Source of the DNA: Ascaphus truei
Lineage: Eukaryota; Chordata; Amphibia; Anura; Ascaphidae
DNA length: 64,000 bases
Direction: 5' to 3'
Assembly: GCA_036426205.1 (NCBI GenBank)
Contig: CM071567.1
Location: 294,660,592-294,724,591 of the forward strand
Shown here: positions 21,694 through 34,060 of the stretch, piece after piece
Position numbering within the stretch: the first letter of the stretch is position 1
Layout of the letters: every line of letters starts with the position of its first letter
Notes under the pieces: model-generated
Told to the model about the DNA's origin: nothing
The model's database searches: none
Seen by the model: the letters and a program-made list of their open reading frames with translations, nothing else
Position numbers and translations under genes: made by a program

Positions 21694-22090
21694 ACCTGCT
21701 TTCTGATTGAAGAGACGCCTTCAAGGAACATAGGAGGATTTTTGCAGCAGCTGCGCTTCATTGAAGCAGCATCAGCTGTAGGAGTAGGACGGTGGAACAT
21801 AGTGAGTAGCGGTCACTCAACACCGGGTGCAGCGGAGACACAGGGTATGATCCCTTGCGTTCTATCCTTGTGAGGCTCTCACAAGCCCACTTAGGGTTCT
21901 ATACTCATCTACACTTGCACAATATCTCGTTATGTGTCTCCAATTGTCCTCCCACATCATTCCTTATTATAAAAGCTGTATTACTCACCTCTCCAACCTG
22001 GCACATGCTCCGCTTTTTATACCCAATATACATTATACCATTTAATGGTGTCTGTCTTCCTGGAGCTTTCATTCAATTTTTCTCTAGTTC

Positions 22091-22358
22091 TACACCTTTG
22101 GGGCGATGCAGATGTACACTGAAGGGGTTCAAATTCAATGCAGCTGTGAATTCAATGTCCTTTGTCCTCTTGGCTCATTAACATTCCAGTGGGTGAGGTT
22201 GACGTTCCACATTGTACAAGCAAATGTTGACCCTTCACACGCTGGTCCTGTGCAGAAGGGAGCAGCTCTTGGGGAACCCCATCAGGCGTCCGCCTTTGGG
22301 GCGATACAGATGTACACTGAAGGGATTCAGATTGAATGTAGTTGTGAATTCAAAGTTT
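22091..22358 (+). repeat. ~202-bp-spaced direct repeat
   Basis: A 66-bp segment with GCGAT(G/A)CAGATGTACACTGA occurs at about 22091-22157 and again at about 22293-22358. The material between is unrelated, so it is either the edge of a 202-bp tandem duplication or two repeats of one family. Confidence 0.8.
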
Positions 22359-22554
22359 TTAATGCTGCAATTACCCCTTATTGTCAGTGTTTTTTTATTT
22401 TATTTATTTATTTTAGCCTACTGTACCTTAACCAGGAAGTCTACTGAAGCATGACCCACTGGAATCTCCCATTTCATAACACATAGATCTTCAATGCCAG
22501 TTTTAAGAAATAAATACAAATAGCCGCCAATAATTAGTTTACTGGCAGTATTAC

Positions 22555-23125
22555 TGTCAGGGTCGCCTAGACCTCCTGCCTAGCCATAGCTTCTTTGTCC
22601 ACTGGGTGTGCTGCTGCCTTCTGTTTCCTCTGGGTTCCTCTGTCTGCCTGTCTGTCTTCTTGTTGCTCCTGTCCCTGTCCTTTATAGCTCTGCTTCCTGT
22701 CTGTTGCTTTTGCCTTTGCTTGAAGTCAGACTCCTTCAGTATTGCACATGCCTCTAATCCTGATCTGTTTTCTGTACCTGTACCATAGAAGTCTGTACAC
22801 AGTAAAAGCCCTTGCTAGTAATCTGGCTTGTCCCTGTTTGCTCCTTGCTCCCCGGTCTCAGTCCCTGCTCCCCGGTCTCAGTCCCTGCTCCCCGTTCTCA
22901 GTCCCTGCTCCCGGACCTGTCCTGCCCCGCTTGTCCTGTTCCAGTCTCCTCGTTGCCGACCTCTGCTTGTTACCTCACTTCGCTACCTGACGCCTGCCTC
23001 GGACCCCTGCTTGTTACCTCACTTCGCTACCTGCCGCCTGCCTCGGACCCCTGCTAGTGACCCCTACTACGCTCGTGCTGTTCCGGCCACCGAGATCCTA
23101 CCCGCCACAGGAGTCTCTCGTGACA
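22555..23125 (+). mobile_element. Solo LTR (571 bp) with 5-bp target duplication
   Basis: Begins TGTCAGGGTCGCC and ends GTCTCTCGTGACA, so the ends are the inverted pair TGTCA/TGACA. ATTAC flanks both sides (22550-22554 and 23126-23130). A pyrimidine-rich body includes two minisatellites: a ~20-bp unit of CCCCGGTCTCAGTCCCTGCT at about 22848-22915, and a 44-bp unit starting at 22991 and 23035. TG..CA ends plus a 5-bp duplication identify a Gypsy/ERV-type LTR left by recombination between the two LTRs. Confidence 0.92.
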
Positions 23126-23130
23126 ATTAC

Positions 23131-23815
23131 ATAGCAATCATTGGCATCATTCTACAAATTATTGGAACATCTGAAGTAATCATTTAGTTAGCCTCAGATC
23201 AGCCATTGGTAAAATGGGGATGGATTTGAACTCCCTGGTTTAAACAGCAAAAAACTAAAATGAGCAAATAGTACAAAGTTATGCTTCGTACTATAATGAT
23301 TTATACATTATATTGCTTTTCATTTCATTTGTTGTTTTAGTAAGTGTGAATAATCTCTACAATTCAACTGCAGAATGTTTAAAGGGTGACATTGCTAAAG
23401 ACAATAGTAAGGAAATATATATTGTTTTTATGGTGAGTATGGGGGATTGGTACTTTTAAATAAATATATTTTGCTGGGGCTGCTGATTTAATGCAATATA
23501 TTAATGACATCTCTGGCACTATAGCAGGCTAAAATTGGAATTTTGTTTTTAATAATGTTTGTGAAGCATTGCAGTTTGTGCTTACTTTTACATGCCGCTT
23601 AATAATTAAAATAATAGGCATTGCTTCATACTGTATGTACAAGTTAATTCAAAAATGCAGTAAGACAAAAACATCTGCATATTAAATTCCACTATTTTCA
23701 AATACCTTTATTGTATTTTTAAGTTTTGTATGTAATTAAATAAATAAAGATATAAATAAAGATATACAGCACATACATAATTACAGTAGTGCTTTATACA
23801 GTACATACTTTAAGA
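23131..23815. other. Unassigned AT-rich sequence
   Basis: No coding, TIR or tandem structure recognised. Confidence 0.4.
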
Positions 23816-23823
23816 TACTACTG

Positions 23824-24227
23824 CAGTGTTTTTCAACCAGGGTTCCTAGGAACCCTTGGGTTCCCCGGGCATTCCTAAATGGTTCCCTGTAATTTTCAGG
23901 TAATTTAAAAATTATACCAAATACAGAATAATTTACAATGCATCTGACCTCAGACGCACTTTTACAGAGGGTTGGGGTTCCTTACAATGTATCTGACCTC
24001 AGACGCACTTTTACAGAGGGTTGGGGTTACTTACAATGTATTTGATCTCAGACGCGCTATTAGAGAGGGCTGGGGATCCTTACAATGCATCTGATCTCAG
24101 GCACACTATTAGAGAGACTTGGAGTCCTTACAATGCATCTGATGTCAGATGCGCTATTTCAGAGGGTTGAGAGTTCCTCAGAATTTTACATAGGGTTCCT
24201 TAACCAAGAAAATGTTGGAAACCACCG
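23824..24227. mobile_element. hAT-type MITE with internal 50-bp minisatellite
   Basis: Starts CAGTGTTTTTCAACC and ends near GTTGGAAACCACCG, a degenerate inverse of the start. Flanking 8-mers TACTACTG (23816-23823) and AACTACTG (24228-24235) agree at 7 of 8 bases. Inside, five copies of a ~50-bp unit (CTTACAATG(C/T)ATCTGA.CTCAGACGC) run from about 23936 to 24170. CAGTG..TTTCAACC is a widespread hAT terminus in vertebrates. Confidence 0.85.
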
Positions 24228-24235
24228 AACTACTG

Positions 24236-24451
24236 TATGACTGAATGTGTCGGTTTTTGTAAACCTTGCTATTGTGAAATATTGTACTTTTTCATGATGA
24301 CATGCACCATAGAATTCATCACACATACTTTCCCTCTATAGTATTTTCCATTAATAGGACTACCTCAGCTTGTCCCAGTTGTAGTCTCATTCTCAACTAG
24401 GATTGACAACTACAACCACTGCTGCTTCTCAAATGTATCCATGATTCTTTA
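24236..24451. other. Unassigned spacer
   Basis: Short unique sequence between the hAT MITE and the Tigger element. Confidence 0.4.
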
Positions 24452-26606
24452 CCAGCGGTCCTCGGTTATCCGATGCAATGCGTTACTCAAAATGGCGTCG
24501 GATAGCAAAGCGTCGTAAAGCGAATCACATTTTCCCATAGGAACACTGTTTAAATCAAAGGTTTCGTTCCTGAAGGCATTTTTAATAGTAAAATACACAA
24601 AATACTTCACGCAGTCAATAAGATATGCAGCATACACATAGATTATGATGTAAACATTATATTTATTGATTCCAGAACTGTATAATAAAACTATATTCTG
24701 TACAGTAATGTACATTATGAGCTAAAAAAACAAACATCAATTATTGGAGGAAGATGATTGGGGGGATCTTCAACGGATAACGGACTTCTTGGAGGTGATG
24801 TAGGTGGACTTGAAGGTTTGGGCCTCTTGAAGAAGCTCTTCGATGAACTGGACAGATCCTTTCCTTTTCTGCCTGTAGATCTCTCTATAGCAGCTGATTA
24901 GGTTGACACCCGGCGACTGACTGAAGAACTCTGTTCAATGTTGGGGTAATTTTCCTTAAATATGGCCAGTGCACTATAAATGTGCTTGAATACCGCAGTC
25001 AACATTTTGGTTGATAAAATGTGCCACTTCAGCAGATTGGTGGGCCTCTTCTTCAGCAATTTTTTGCTGTTCTAATTGCATCAGGTCGTCATTGCTCAAC
25101 TTGTTAGAATGTGAGGCCAGCAACTGCTCAATATCCTCTGCAACAGTCTCTGTAATGCCTTGGACATCTGAGACAAAATCAGGGCACAATTTACACCAAA
25201 CACCATTTAAATTGGATTGTTGGACCTCATTCCATGCCTCTCCGATGTTTCTTACTGCATGGAGAATGTTGTAACCCTTCCAAAATTATTTCAAGGTTGG
25301 ACCTCCTTCCACATAAGTTGCTCTGATGGTCTGGGCAAATGTTCACCTAAGATAGTAGGCCTTGAATGAACCCTCTGATCCATCGGCTGTATCAATGAGG
25401 TGGTGTTGGGGGCATGAACACCACCATGACGTTTGGATGGTGGTCATCCATGTACATGGGATGGACAGGAGCATTGTCCAGGAGTAGCAATGCTTGAAAA
25501 TCAAGGTTTTGCCTTGTGCAATATAATTGCACAGCTGGAATAAAATGATGTTGGAACCAGTCCTCAAAAAGGCTCCCTGTTACCCATGCCTTACGGTTGG
25601 ACTTTCAAATCACTGGAAGTATTCTCTTTGCATAACCTTTGGATTAGGGTTTTCTGCTTGATAAACAAGCAAAAGTTTTAGCTTGATATCCCCTGTAGCA
25701 TTTGATCCAAGCAGAAGAGTCAGCCTGTCCTTTGCAAATTTAAAACCAGGCATAGATTTTTCCTCTTTTGCTATGTAGCTTCTACTGGGCATTTTCTTCC
25801 AGTAGAGCCCAGTCTCGTCTGCATTGAATACCTGACGAGCGCAATAGCCACCATCCTCTATAATTTTGGCTAATGTAACAGGGAAGGTTTAAGCTGCCTC
25901 CACATCAGCACTAGCAGCTTCACCGATCACTTTAATGTTTTGCAAGTTTGCCCTTTCTTTAAACTGCATACAGTATACTTGCAGTGAACATTTCATCAGT
26001 GGACACTTCTCCATGCTGGTACTTAATGTCCTCATAAAGACTCAATGCCTTCGCCAGAATTAAGGCTAAACTAATAGGCACATGACGCTGGGATCTTCCA
26101 GCCATATGATTAGGAGTTTTTCTACCTCAGCAATATGCCCAACATGTTGCCTTATTGTTGTACCTTGCATAGGAGCTGAGCCCTTAATCTGTTCCAAGAT
26201 TTTTGCCTTTTCTTTTATAATTGTCACAATAGTTGTGTGAGGTATATCCAAGGCACGTCCAATTTCTGTGATCGTCTTTCCTTTCTCACAGTGCTTTATA
26301 ATGTTATGATTGATCTCTAAAGTAATAGATTTTCTATTCCTTTTTGGAGCAACATCACTTTGTTTTTTGCTTTCATCAGACATGGTTAAAGCCTAAAATA
26401 CACCACTAAACCTTCACACAGACTGTTCAGAATGATTTCCCTGACCTGCAGCCTTCTGATTGGGAAATTGTTGCAATTTTGCAAAGCGTCGTAAGAGTGT
26501 CGGAAAAGCCGTTCAGGCGGCGGAAAAACGGCCATAGGGATGCATTGAATAGCGTCGGATAAGCCATTCATCGTAAAACTAAGCGTCATAAAATGAGGAC
26601 TGCCTG
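24452..26606 (-). mobile_element. Tigger (pogo/Tc1-mariner) DNA transposon, ~2.15 kb
   Basis: Both ends carry Tigger-like inverted repeats: left (C)CAGCGGTCCTCGGTTATCC, right (inverted) CAGGCAGTCCTCATTTTATG. TA lies at both edges (24450-24451 and 26607-26608). The repeats continue inward with GTCGGATA(A/G)-type words. Transposase remnants fill the minus strand. Length is a little short of typical autonomous Tiggers (about 2.4-2.8 kb), so some of the body is deleted. Confidence 0.92.
24974..26383 (-). pseudogene. Tigger transposase (CENP-B/jerky-like DDE), broken
   Basis: The N terminus (ATG at 26383) reads KRNRKSITLE and then EKGKTITEIGRALDIPHTTI, the pipsqueak/CENP-B-type helix-turn-helix that binds the TIR. 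The catalytic part follows in other frames: FNADETGLYWKKMPSRSYI (about 25760-25832, with the first catalytic Asp in NADETG at 25812-25829), then KFAKDRLTLLLGSNATGD and LLLVYQAENPNP. The downstream part (25567-24974) shows ESWTNVTISC-like decay and several frame breaks. So the enzyme is dead. It would have cut at the TIRs and reinserted the element at TA. Confidence 0.88.
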
Positions 26607-26608
26607 TA

Positions 26609-28800
26609 TTACCATTATCAGTAATTTCAATTTTCATCCGCATCTCCAAGTCATAAATGTCGAATTCTATTCAACACAACATTTGCTTAAGCCAAATCCA
26701 AATCTTTGGAGCTCACATGGATAAGACATACCTCTTTTTATCTTGTATGTTACGTCTGATGCCTGATTTTCTACTCAAAACATACGGTATACTCTTTCTC
26801 TTTAAACTTCTCCCTGATTTTTCACAGTCGCTTTCGAAGTGGGGAGAATGTTAGTGTACCCCATGTTTATCATCACTCCCTCTGGGGATGTCTCCCCATG
26901 TATGGTAAGAATCACACATTTACTGATAAGGCCTTTTTATGCATTCAGCTTTTATAAAGACCTATGCTCCATCAATTCACCGTGACTCCAACAAATACAT
27001 CAGCTAAAGTCTAGCTGCAAATGGAGGTCAAATTCCTCTCTTGTTTGGAACTTGATAAAAATGGTCTGTAAAAGGCAGGTGACAGGATGTTATTTCATGT
27101 TCTGAAAAACAGCAAAGATCAGATGTGTTCTCTTTTTCTTAAGTGTTTCATACCAGCTTATTCAGTGATATATCAAAAGTGTGCTTTCATTTGTGTGAGA
27201 GGTAGCCAGGGTTTAAAACAAGAGCAATCTATTTCAGACTGGTAATCTTAGTATAGGTTGACTGGGCACATTTTACAATGTGAAACCGTCCAGGAATCAC
27301 TAACAAACCATAAAATATTGAAAGTACTTTACTGATGCAGTTGCAGCCTCCCTCTCACAGCTCAGCTGCTTACAAAGGATACCTCTTAGTAATAATTCAT
27401 TATTTCAAAGCAGTTTTACTTACCATGTTTACACAAATGTCTAGATATGATGTATATGTGTTACTCTTAAGCCCAGATGTCCTATATTCCTAAACTCTGC
27501 TATTCAACCTAACTTTAATCTAAAAACACATTACAGTAGGTTAATCATTATGCCTACACACTACAGCACAGAGAGCGATCCTATTTTATTAGTCTCAATT
27601 GCTATATGTATCCGCCTACCCTGCCAACACACCTTTAAACAACAAGTTTAAAAAAGGGCACACTTGAGATTCCTGGGAAATATGCTCATTTGAATATGCA
27701 AATGACTCTTATTAGCATATTCCTCAGGTGTGTCCTTAGAGACTAATTTAAAAGGACTCTTTCTTCTATTCAGCAAACCCCATATTTTAGAGTCTGGATG
27801 GAGCTAACGCCACAATTAGATGTTGTTTTTGCACAGAATTAGCTTAAAGGATTTGAGTTCAAAGTCTGTTTCTATTTTAAATAACCCAAAGTTATTTGCC
27901 CTGATTTAACAGAGTTTAGTGCATCTGGGCCAAAATGTATTAGATAACAAGTGAGATGACAATAGAGTTTAAAAATACAATATGCCCAGAAAAAGTCACA
28001 TTATTTCATAGCAAAATGTGAGAAGATCGAAACTATAAAGCATTGATCTTTTATGAAGAATCTTCAAAATTTATAGAGTACTTAACCTTCTCCTTGTCAG
28101 CCTACTATACATTGCTCATAGTATTAGAAGGACACGAGGAGAGCAGGTATTAGCAGACTATACTGCAGACATCTTCTTTTATTGTCTTAAATGAGTTTTG
28201 GTTGCTTTGCAATGTTCATAAAAATGGCTTCAGTTATTGTTATTGTGGCCGTGTTATCTTTCATAAACTCTCACAATAATTTTATCACACAATAAAAAAT
28301 AGTCATACAATGGCAGTCTAAATACTGTATGTAGAATAACGTGTAAAAAAAAGGTTCAAATGCATCACACTCACTGAAAGCAGTTGCCCCCTCCAGAAGC
28401 CATATGTCAAATAATATTTATTTTTATTGAAATGATTTTTGTTGTTAAATATCATCCTTTTCTTAATCTCTATCTACATGAGAACCTTTAGGCTGCACTG
28501 GTTGCACTGGCCTCTGGGAGAAAGCTCAATTTCATCCTCCCGGGGACTTAATAGTTCAAATACTTATATCTCTAAATACTTATATCTCTTGAACTGAGAA
28601 TCAGATGTTAAGAAGGGGGTTGGAAGAGTGGCACAGCGTTGTTTATAGAAAAAATATATCAGTGTTTCCCTCCCTGGTGCTCACTCTCTGCTTATCCCGG
28701 TGTCTCAAAGCTGGATCTACTGTAAGAGGACAATGAAGAAATGTAAGTGGTAGAGGAAGCACACAGGAGCCTTTTTGTAAGTTGACTTACTCTGTATTTA
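26609..28800. other. 2.2 kb of apparently unique sequence
   Basis: No coding frame of note. The only structure I see is a short imperfect inverted repeat at about 27652-27741 (AAGGGCACACTTGAG against AAGGACACACCTGAGG inverted, each next to GGAAATATGCT-like words). This stretch may be ancestral host DNA. Confidence 0.4.
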
Positions 28801-28830
28801 AAGCATCAGAGCAGGTATATGCATAATGTG

Positions 28831-28862
28831 ACGTTTCAGGGCAGACAAGTTCTTTCCTCAGG
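28831..28862 (-). ncRNA. Hammerhead-like motif D (degenerate)
   Basis: Minus strand: CCTGAGGA, which fits core CTGANGA, and GAAACGTC at the far end. The intervening bases do not form a convincing stem II, and helix III has no loop. I call it a decayed relative because of position and both conserved words. Confidence 0.35.
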
Positions 28863-30002
28863 CCATACATATGTTTTCTATCGATAGTATGCAACACAAA
28901 ACAGGTGCCTTAGGACTATTGGTTACTGTACGTCCATTGAGGTACCAAACCTTTTTAAGTCTCTTTGAACCTGCTCATACTGTAGATGGAGGGACAAAAC
29001 AATGTTATACAGAAGGTGTTTTCTATGTATGCAATGACACTATATGTTACACTAAGGTCTATTCATTAAACTGAAAGAATGGCTTTGGCATGGAATTCCA
29101 ACTTGCCTATAAATGAAGCAGTTATTACATGCCCAAACTATGCCAAACTATTTTTTGGGGGCTGTACAATTTCCTGTGATATACAAGTTCTGTATGCAAA
29201 TATGGCAACCTTGAAAAATTACATATTAACGGGCTGTTTATGCTCCAAAACCTCCAGTGAAGTCCAGTTGCTGTATTGGCTCCTAATGTGTATATGGAAT
29301 ACCCCTATGGTATCAGATTGTATTCAGTACACCTCCATAAAAACATCATGACTCACAATAATTCGATTTAGCTGACAGAGATCCCACTGGCACTGTAGTA
29401 GGCTTTGGTAAGTCAGGCAAAAAGCGCACCAAAGAAGAAAAAAAAGTATCACATTTATTGGATCATTGGTAAAAGCAGCATACTGGGGACACAATACGAA
29501 AAAAATGTTGTATGGTGCTCAATAGAAAAAGCAACACTAAAAGGTTGTACAGGTAATAAGCTTCATATTTGGATAATTAACCCATTCAGTAGATATTGGT
29601 GTACAGAAAATAGCTGTCCCAAAAGATGTATGACTGGTATACTATAATCCCATGTAGCACAGTAGTAAGGATATAATGATAGACACCTGCCGGTGACCAG
29701 TACTAATAAACATCCAATTCCATGGAACATTATAGTAGCATCAATGCAATGTCCAAATGAGGGTATAGATCAACTGGAATAAACTCACATGGGATGAATG
29801 TCCACGATATGTAGTAAGTCCAATGTATCCAGCGATCCAAGGGTTAAGTGTGCCTCCGTCTGCGGATGAACATGATGAAGGAGAGGAGAGAAAAAACGTA
29901 GCACTACATCCAGTTCTGGCAAGCCAGTGAATAACGACAAGAGTGCTTCCCACAATGAAAATTAAAGCTAATTTAATGGATCAAAAATACAAACAAAAAC
30001 AC
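28863..30002. other. Unassigned sequence, right part possibly Penelope-derived
   Basis: No gene. The last ~600 bp lead into a hammerhead-like motif at 30003 and have the A-rich, frame-free look of a Penelope flank; the first part is not assignable. Confidence 0.35.
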
Positions 30003-30036
30003 ATACGCGTTTCGAACAAAGCTCTTTATCAAGGTA
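30003..30036 (-). ncRNA. Hammerhead-like motif E
   Basis: Minus strand: ACC, TTGATAA, A, stem II GAGC / TTT / GTTC, GAAAC, GC, GT, A. Helix III and GAAA are exact. The core has the same two changes as motif A (TTGATAA), so A and E may belong to one repeat subfamily. Confidence 0.55.
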
Positions 30037-30520
30037 ACATGCCTCAAAAGAAGGGGTGGTAAATGGAGATAATGCCAGGATAGAAACTTACTGAACTTTC
30101 CCTGTATTACTTTTTAAAACCAAAATTATAGAAAGCAGTAGATGGGAATCATGGTTTCCAGTTGGTCAGGGAGTTTATTCCTCTACCTACAACCGGTTAC
30201 TCTTGTTTTATGTGATTGTCATAATTTAGATGGTGATGCCAGGTCAGTACAGTAGCTGATGTTCCAGCAATAGACAGGCAAGTAGTAATGTCGTAGCTAC
30301 TTAAACAGATCTGATAAGACTTAAAATTATTAATCCCCACAAAAAAATAAAATTTCAGCAATGTGTAAAAGACCTTCCATTTACCAGCTTGAGTGAAATG
30401 TATCTATAGAGAATTCTACAGAACAGAAGCTAACAGAGGTGAAATATAGAACAAAAAAACAGGAACTAACTATACAGTATAAGACGCATAAAACATTATT
30501 GGGTACAAAATAATTTGTAT
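30037..30520. other. Unassigned sequence
   Basis: No coding or repeat structure recognised. Confidence 0.4.
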
Positions 30521-32110
30521 GTAACGGGTATTCCACCCCACCCAATCGCAGATATAGTGTGGGTGCGGAGAACATACAGTGTTACCAGGTGTGGTGCTTT
30601 ACCTGTTAGGCTCACAGGAGGGCTGAGCTTCCGCCACGGGGAACCTGGGGCAATTATATTAGGAGTAACCCTGTACTCAGTGCAGCGCCTCCACCTGCGA
30701 TGGTTCCTAGCAGAGCAGGAATTGTTCCTCGCAGGACACATACAAATAACTAGCACACCTATTTGTATAATAACTAATACCTTTACTTGGGAACATACGA
30801 AACAAATACCATACACAGAATAACGGGTGTCCCTCTCTAGAGGCGACACTGACTACAGCGTCGCGCAGGATGCTTCCTCAACACCTTTACTTAAGAGCAT
30901 ATGAACCCTATAACATCAACATATTATAACATCCCCACACGGTGCCCACAGCCCAACCCCTTTGTCCCGTGGTCAGCGCTGCCACTATGTGTTATGAGAA
31001 TGTTAGGATTTGTTGGTGCACTTATGGGGTACCTGCCGAGCGCTCCTGCACTCGGGCCTGCAATTGACTTCGCAAAGGATATGTCGCTCGTTGATTCCGT
31101 CTGATCCCAAGCTGGTTTCTTGCATGGTGTCCGCCAGGGGCGATTCCACCCTGGTGATAGTCTCGGTGGGTATGGACTTGAGCCCAAGTCTCTTCACGGG
31201 AAGCGCAGCATCCGCTGTGTCCCTATCTAACACTAGCGCTACTGTGACAGGGTCCCTAACCTAGAGCCTGTCCCTGTAGCACCACAAACTGGGGAGTGAG
31301 AACCTATCTGGGGCCTAAGGGGTTACTGACCTGCTCCGTTCCCCTAGCTCTTCCCGGTCCTGACTCTAACTACCTAGTACTCCCAGCGCCTGCAGCAACG
31401 CACTGCAACCTGCTGGGTGCGTGCAGCAAACGTGCTGCACAAACACTGTGCCTTCTTGTCAGACCTCACAGCACTGACAGCCGTGACTCTGACAAGACAG
31501 CACACACACCTAACCTGGGGCCGTCCCTTAGCAATTAGCCACTAGCCTGATGGAGAGTTGGGGCCTACCTTGGATATGGGGGACCTTACGTGGTGCAGGA
31601 GCTTCACTCGCTCCCTACACCCTTCCTTCCCCTTCTGCTCCCCAGCTCCAACTAACTAGCGTGGAATCAGCGCGCGAAATGTATCCTTTCTGCAGAGAGA
31701 TCCTAAGCCCTATTGGCTCCCTGGCATCACGTGGGGCGCGCAGAGGCTCATGGGACTCGTAGTCCTTGCCTAGAGCCTTCCCTGGTAGGCTAGGGTTTCG
31801 CGGGCCCCTACCTGCGCATGCGCGAGCTATCTCTCGGCCTCCCGGTGCTCCTAGCCCCTGCGCATGCGCAACGCACCTAGCAATGGTGGCGCCCTGCTCC
31901 GTGAGCCGCCGGGACCCTCGCAACGCGATCGCGGCCTAGCAACGGCCCAATCGCGTTCCCTGGCAACCGGCCGCCTCTTCGAAGTAGCGCGCTGCTCCCT
32001 GCTCTGGCCCCCATCTTTGGAAGCAGCCGTCGGGTCCGTCGCTGGCTCCGGCGGCACCCGCGACCGCGCTGCTCCAAAGGAGGGGGTTCTCTAGGAGCCG
32101 CTGGAGACCA
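30521..32110 (-). mobile_element. CpG-rich LTR (minus orientation), copy 2, with leader fragment
   Basis: In minus orientation a CpG-island-like part (32090-31650, with CGCATGCGC repeats) precedes transcribed sequence. The LTR ends at about 30696, next to the inverse of TGGAGGCGCTGC (30682-30693). Leader sequence continues to about 30530. The poly(A)-region words AAGTAAAGGTATTAGTTATTAT (inverse of 30767-30788) match the other copies. No gag or pol follows. Outer boundary near 32110 is approximate. Confidence 0.6.
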
Positions 32111-32917
32111 GGGCTACATGTGCAATAGGTAATCTATATTGATTTTTTTTAATCCTATTTAAATATAGATTTGAATATTCAAAGAAATTGCCTTTCCTTT
32201 AAACAATAACTATCTATTTATGACATGTTCATGCTGTCTTTATCTTACTGTACAGTATGTGTAGCATTCATGCAAGTGAAAATCAGTCAATAATGTTGTA
32301 TTTAAGGGATTACAGTGAAAATCTGATTATTTTGCATGCTCTGTGAAGGTATATTCAAATATTTGAGATCTGGAGATAAATGATGCCAGTGTCTCTATGC
32401 CCTAGTTATGGGTCACTGGCCCATTTAATGCTAAATGCTATTTTCACTCTCTAATAACTTTGCAGAAAAATGGCCAATACAAAGCAAACTTAGCTTGTTT
32501 GTTGTAAATACAGATACAGTTTTGAGGTCATCTATCAATGCCAAAGAGTGTACACAAACACAAAAAAACAAACCTGATTTTACGCTGAGGACACTTTAGG
32601 GTTATTTAAGCAATAATATATTTTTGTGTTTTTTGTGGCTAGTTTTTACGTGCATATGACATTCGCCTGTTTGTGAAAAAGCACCTGCATGCTTTTAAAC
32701 CACACAACATTATTCTCTTTGTCGAGAATTGTTACAAATAAATGCAAATATATTTCCACATCAAAATGATAGATTCTCTGAAGTGATAGTACTATATATT
32801 TGAGACTGATATTATGATTTTGTGCATGAATGCTATCAATTTACTGCTTTTATTTGAAATGGGTCTCTGGAAAGATCGCACATTAAAATTTTACTCACTC
32901 AGTCAAGCAGCAATTGT
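32111..32917. other. Unassigned AT-rich sequence
   Basis: AT-rich DNA between two LTR copies. No gene, TIR or tandem array seen. Confidence 0.4.
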
Positions 32918-34060
32918 TTATGTAGCCCCTTTCCCCCCCCCCCCCCATCACTAAAGTAACTACCAGTACTGCTGTAACCTGTTTGGCTACAAGAAGGCCT
33001 GAGCCTCCTCCACTGGGAGCCTAGGGTGATCTCTCGTTTGCCTCGGTGCAGTGGCTCCACCTGAGAGGGATCCCAAGAGGTGGGATAAGCCCCTCACAGG
33101 AACAATACCAATAATAATCACACACAGGGTATATAATAACAGGCTTTACTGACGTAGGATAATCAACCTGTACCCCACAGTATATAGCCCACACACACAA
33201 CCCCAATACGCCAGGTGAGTGTCCCCAAAGTACATAGGGTGCTTGCACCAATATCCCTTATGTCCTTTCCCAAATTTCAGGGCCCACCCAAAAGTGTATG
33301 GAATAGCGCTATCCCGTGAACCATTGGTGCCCTTGGTGTGGTACCGCCCCAGATGCTCCAACACCTGGGTACTGCCAAACAACAAACAGGAATCCGCGTA
33401 TCAAGCGACATCGTTGTCCGCAAAGGTGTCCGCCTCTGTGTGGGGTAAACTCCGGTTGGAGGGTCTCAACTTTAAGAGTCTCTGTATGTAGGTGGTCTGG
33501 TTCCAGACCACAGGCCGTAATCACTGTGTAGCGTCTCATCTGTGCTATACGCTAACTATTGGCAGTTGCTGGGGATATGTCACTCGCTATGGGCTTTTCC
33601 TGTAGCAGCCACAATCTGATGTGAGTCGGGGCCAAGCTGGGGCCTAACGGGGGTATCTGGCTTAGTCTGGGAACCACTTGCACCCAGACACTACCTTACC
33701 CCTCTGCGTCCCTGCTCTGACTGGCATGGTGCTCCTAGCATGCCAAATTTACCCTTTACAGTTCTGGAGCCCTATTGGTTGTCCTCACTTGTGTGGTAAG
33801 CAGCCCCTGTGGCTGCTGGACCTTGTAGTCTCGTGCGGAGCCTGCCTAATGGCCTCCTCACTGCCCTAGCCACTGTGCATGCAGGCTTCAATGCGCATGC
33901 ACCCTTAATAAGGATGGCCGCCGCCTGTAGCGCCGAATCGCCCTGGATCTCCGGCTGCTCCCTGTACAGCCGCTGCCTCTCGGTAACACTTGCAGTCTCC
34001 CCCTGTTACCGCACACAGCCGAAGGTAAAATGGGGTCGGGGATACAGTTAAGGAGACGAA
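32918..34060 (-). mobile_element. CpG-rich LTR (minus orientation), copy 3, with leader fragment
   Basis: 32918-33048 is leader homologous (inverted) to 9005-9120; both carry a CC(T/C)TTTCCCCC-like run and GGCCT(A/G)AGCCTCC. A diverged primer-binding-like word GCAGTGGCTCCA sits at 33049-33060. The LTR body then runs from about 33063 to about 34060 with CpG-rich DNA at 33870-33990. It is the closest relative of the LTR at 7911-8990. No coding. Confidence 0.6.

Noticed and set aside
22400..22450. TTTTATTTATTTATTTTAG tract as another LINE tail
   Set aside because: Too short and low in complexity to separate from random T/A-rich DNA; no 3' UTR words of the L2/CR1-like family beside it.
31615..32094. 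Several CpG-rich frames on both strands
   Set aside because: Open because of high GC content in the LTR promoter part; no domain and no conservation with the sister LTRs in frame.
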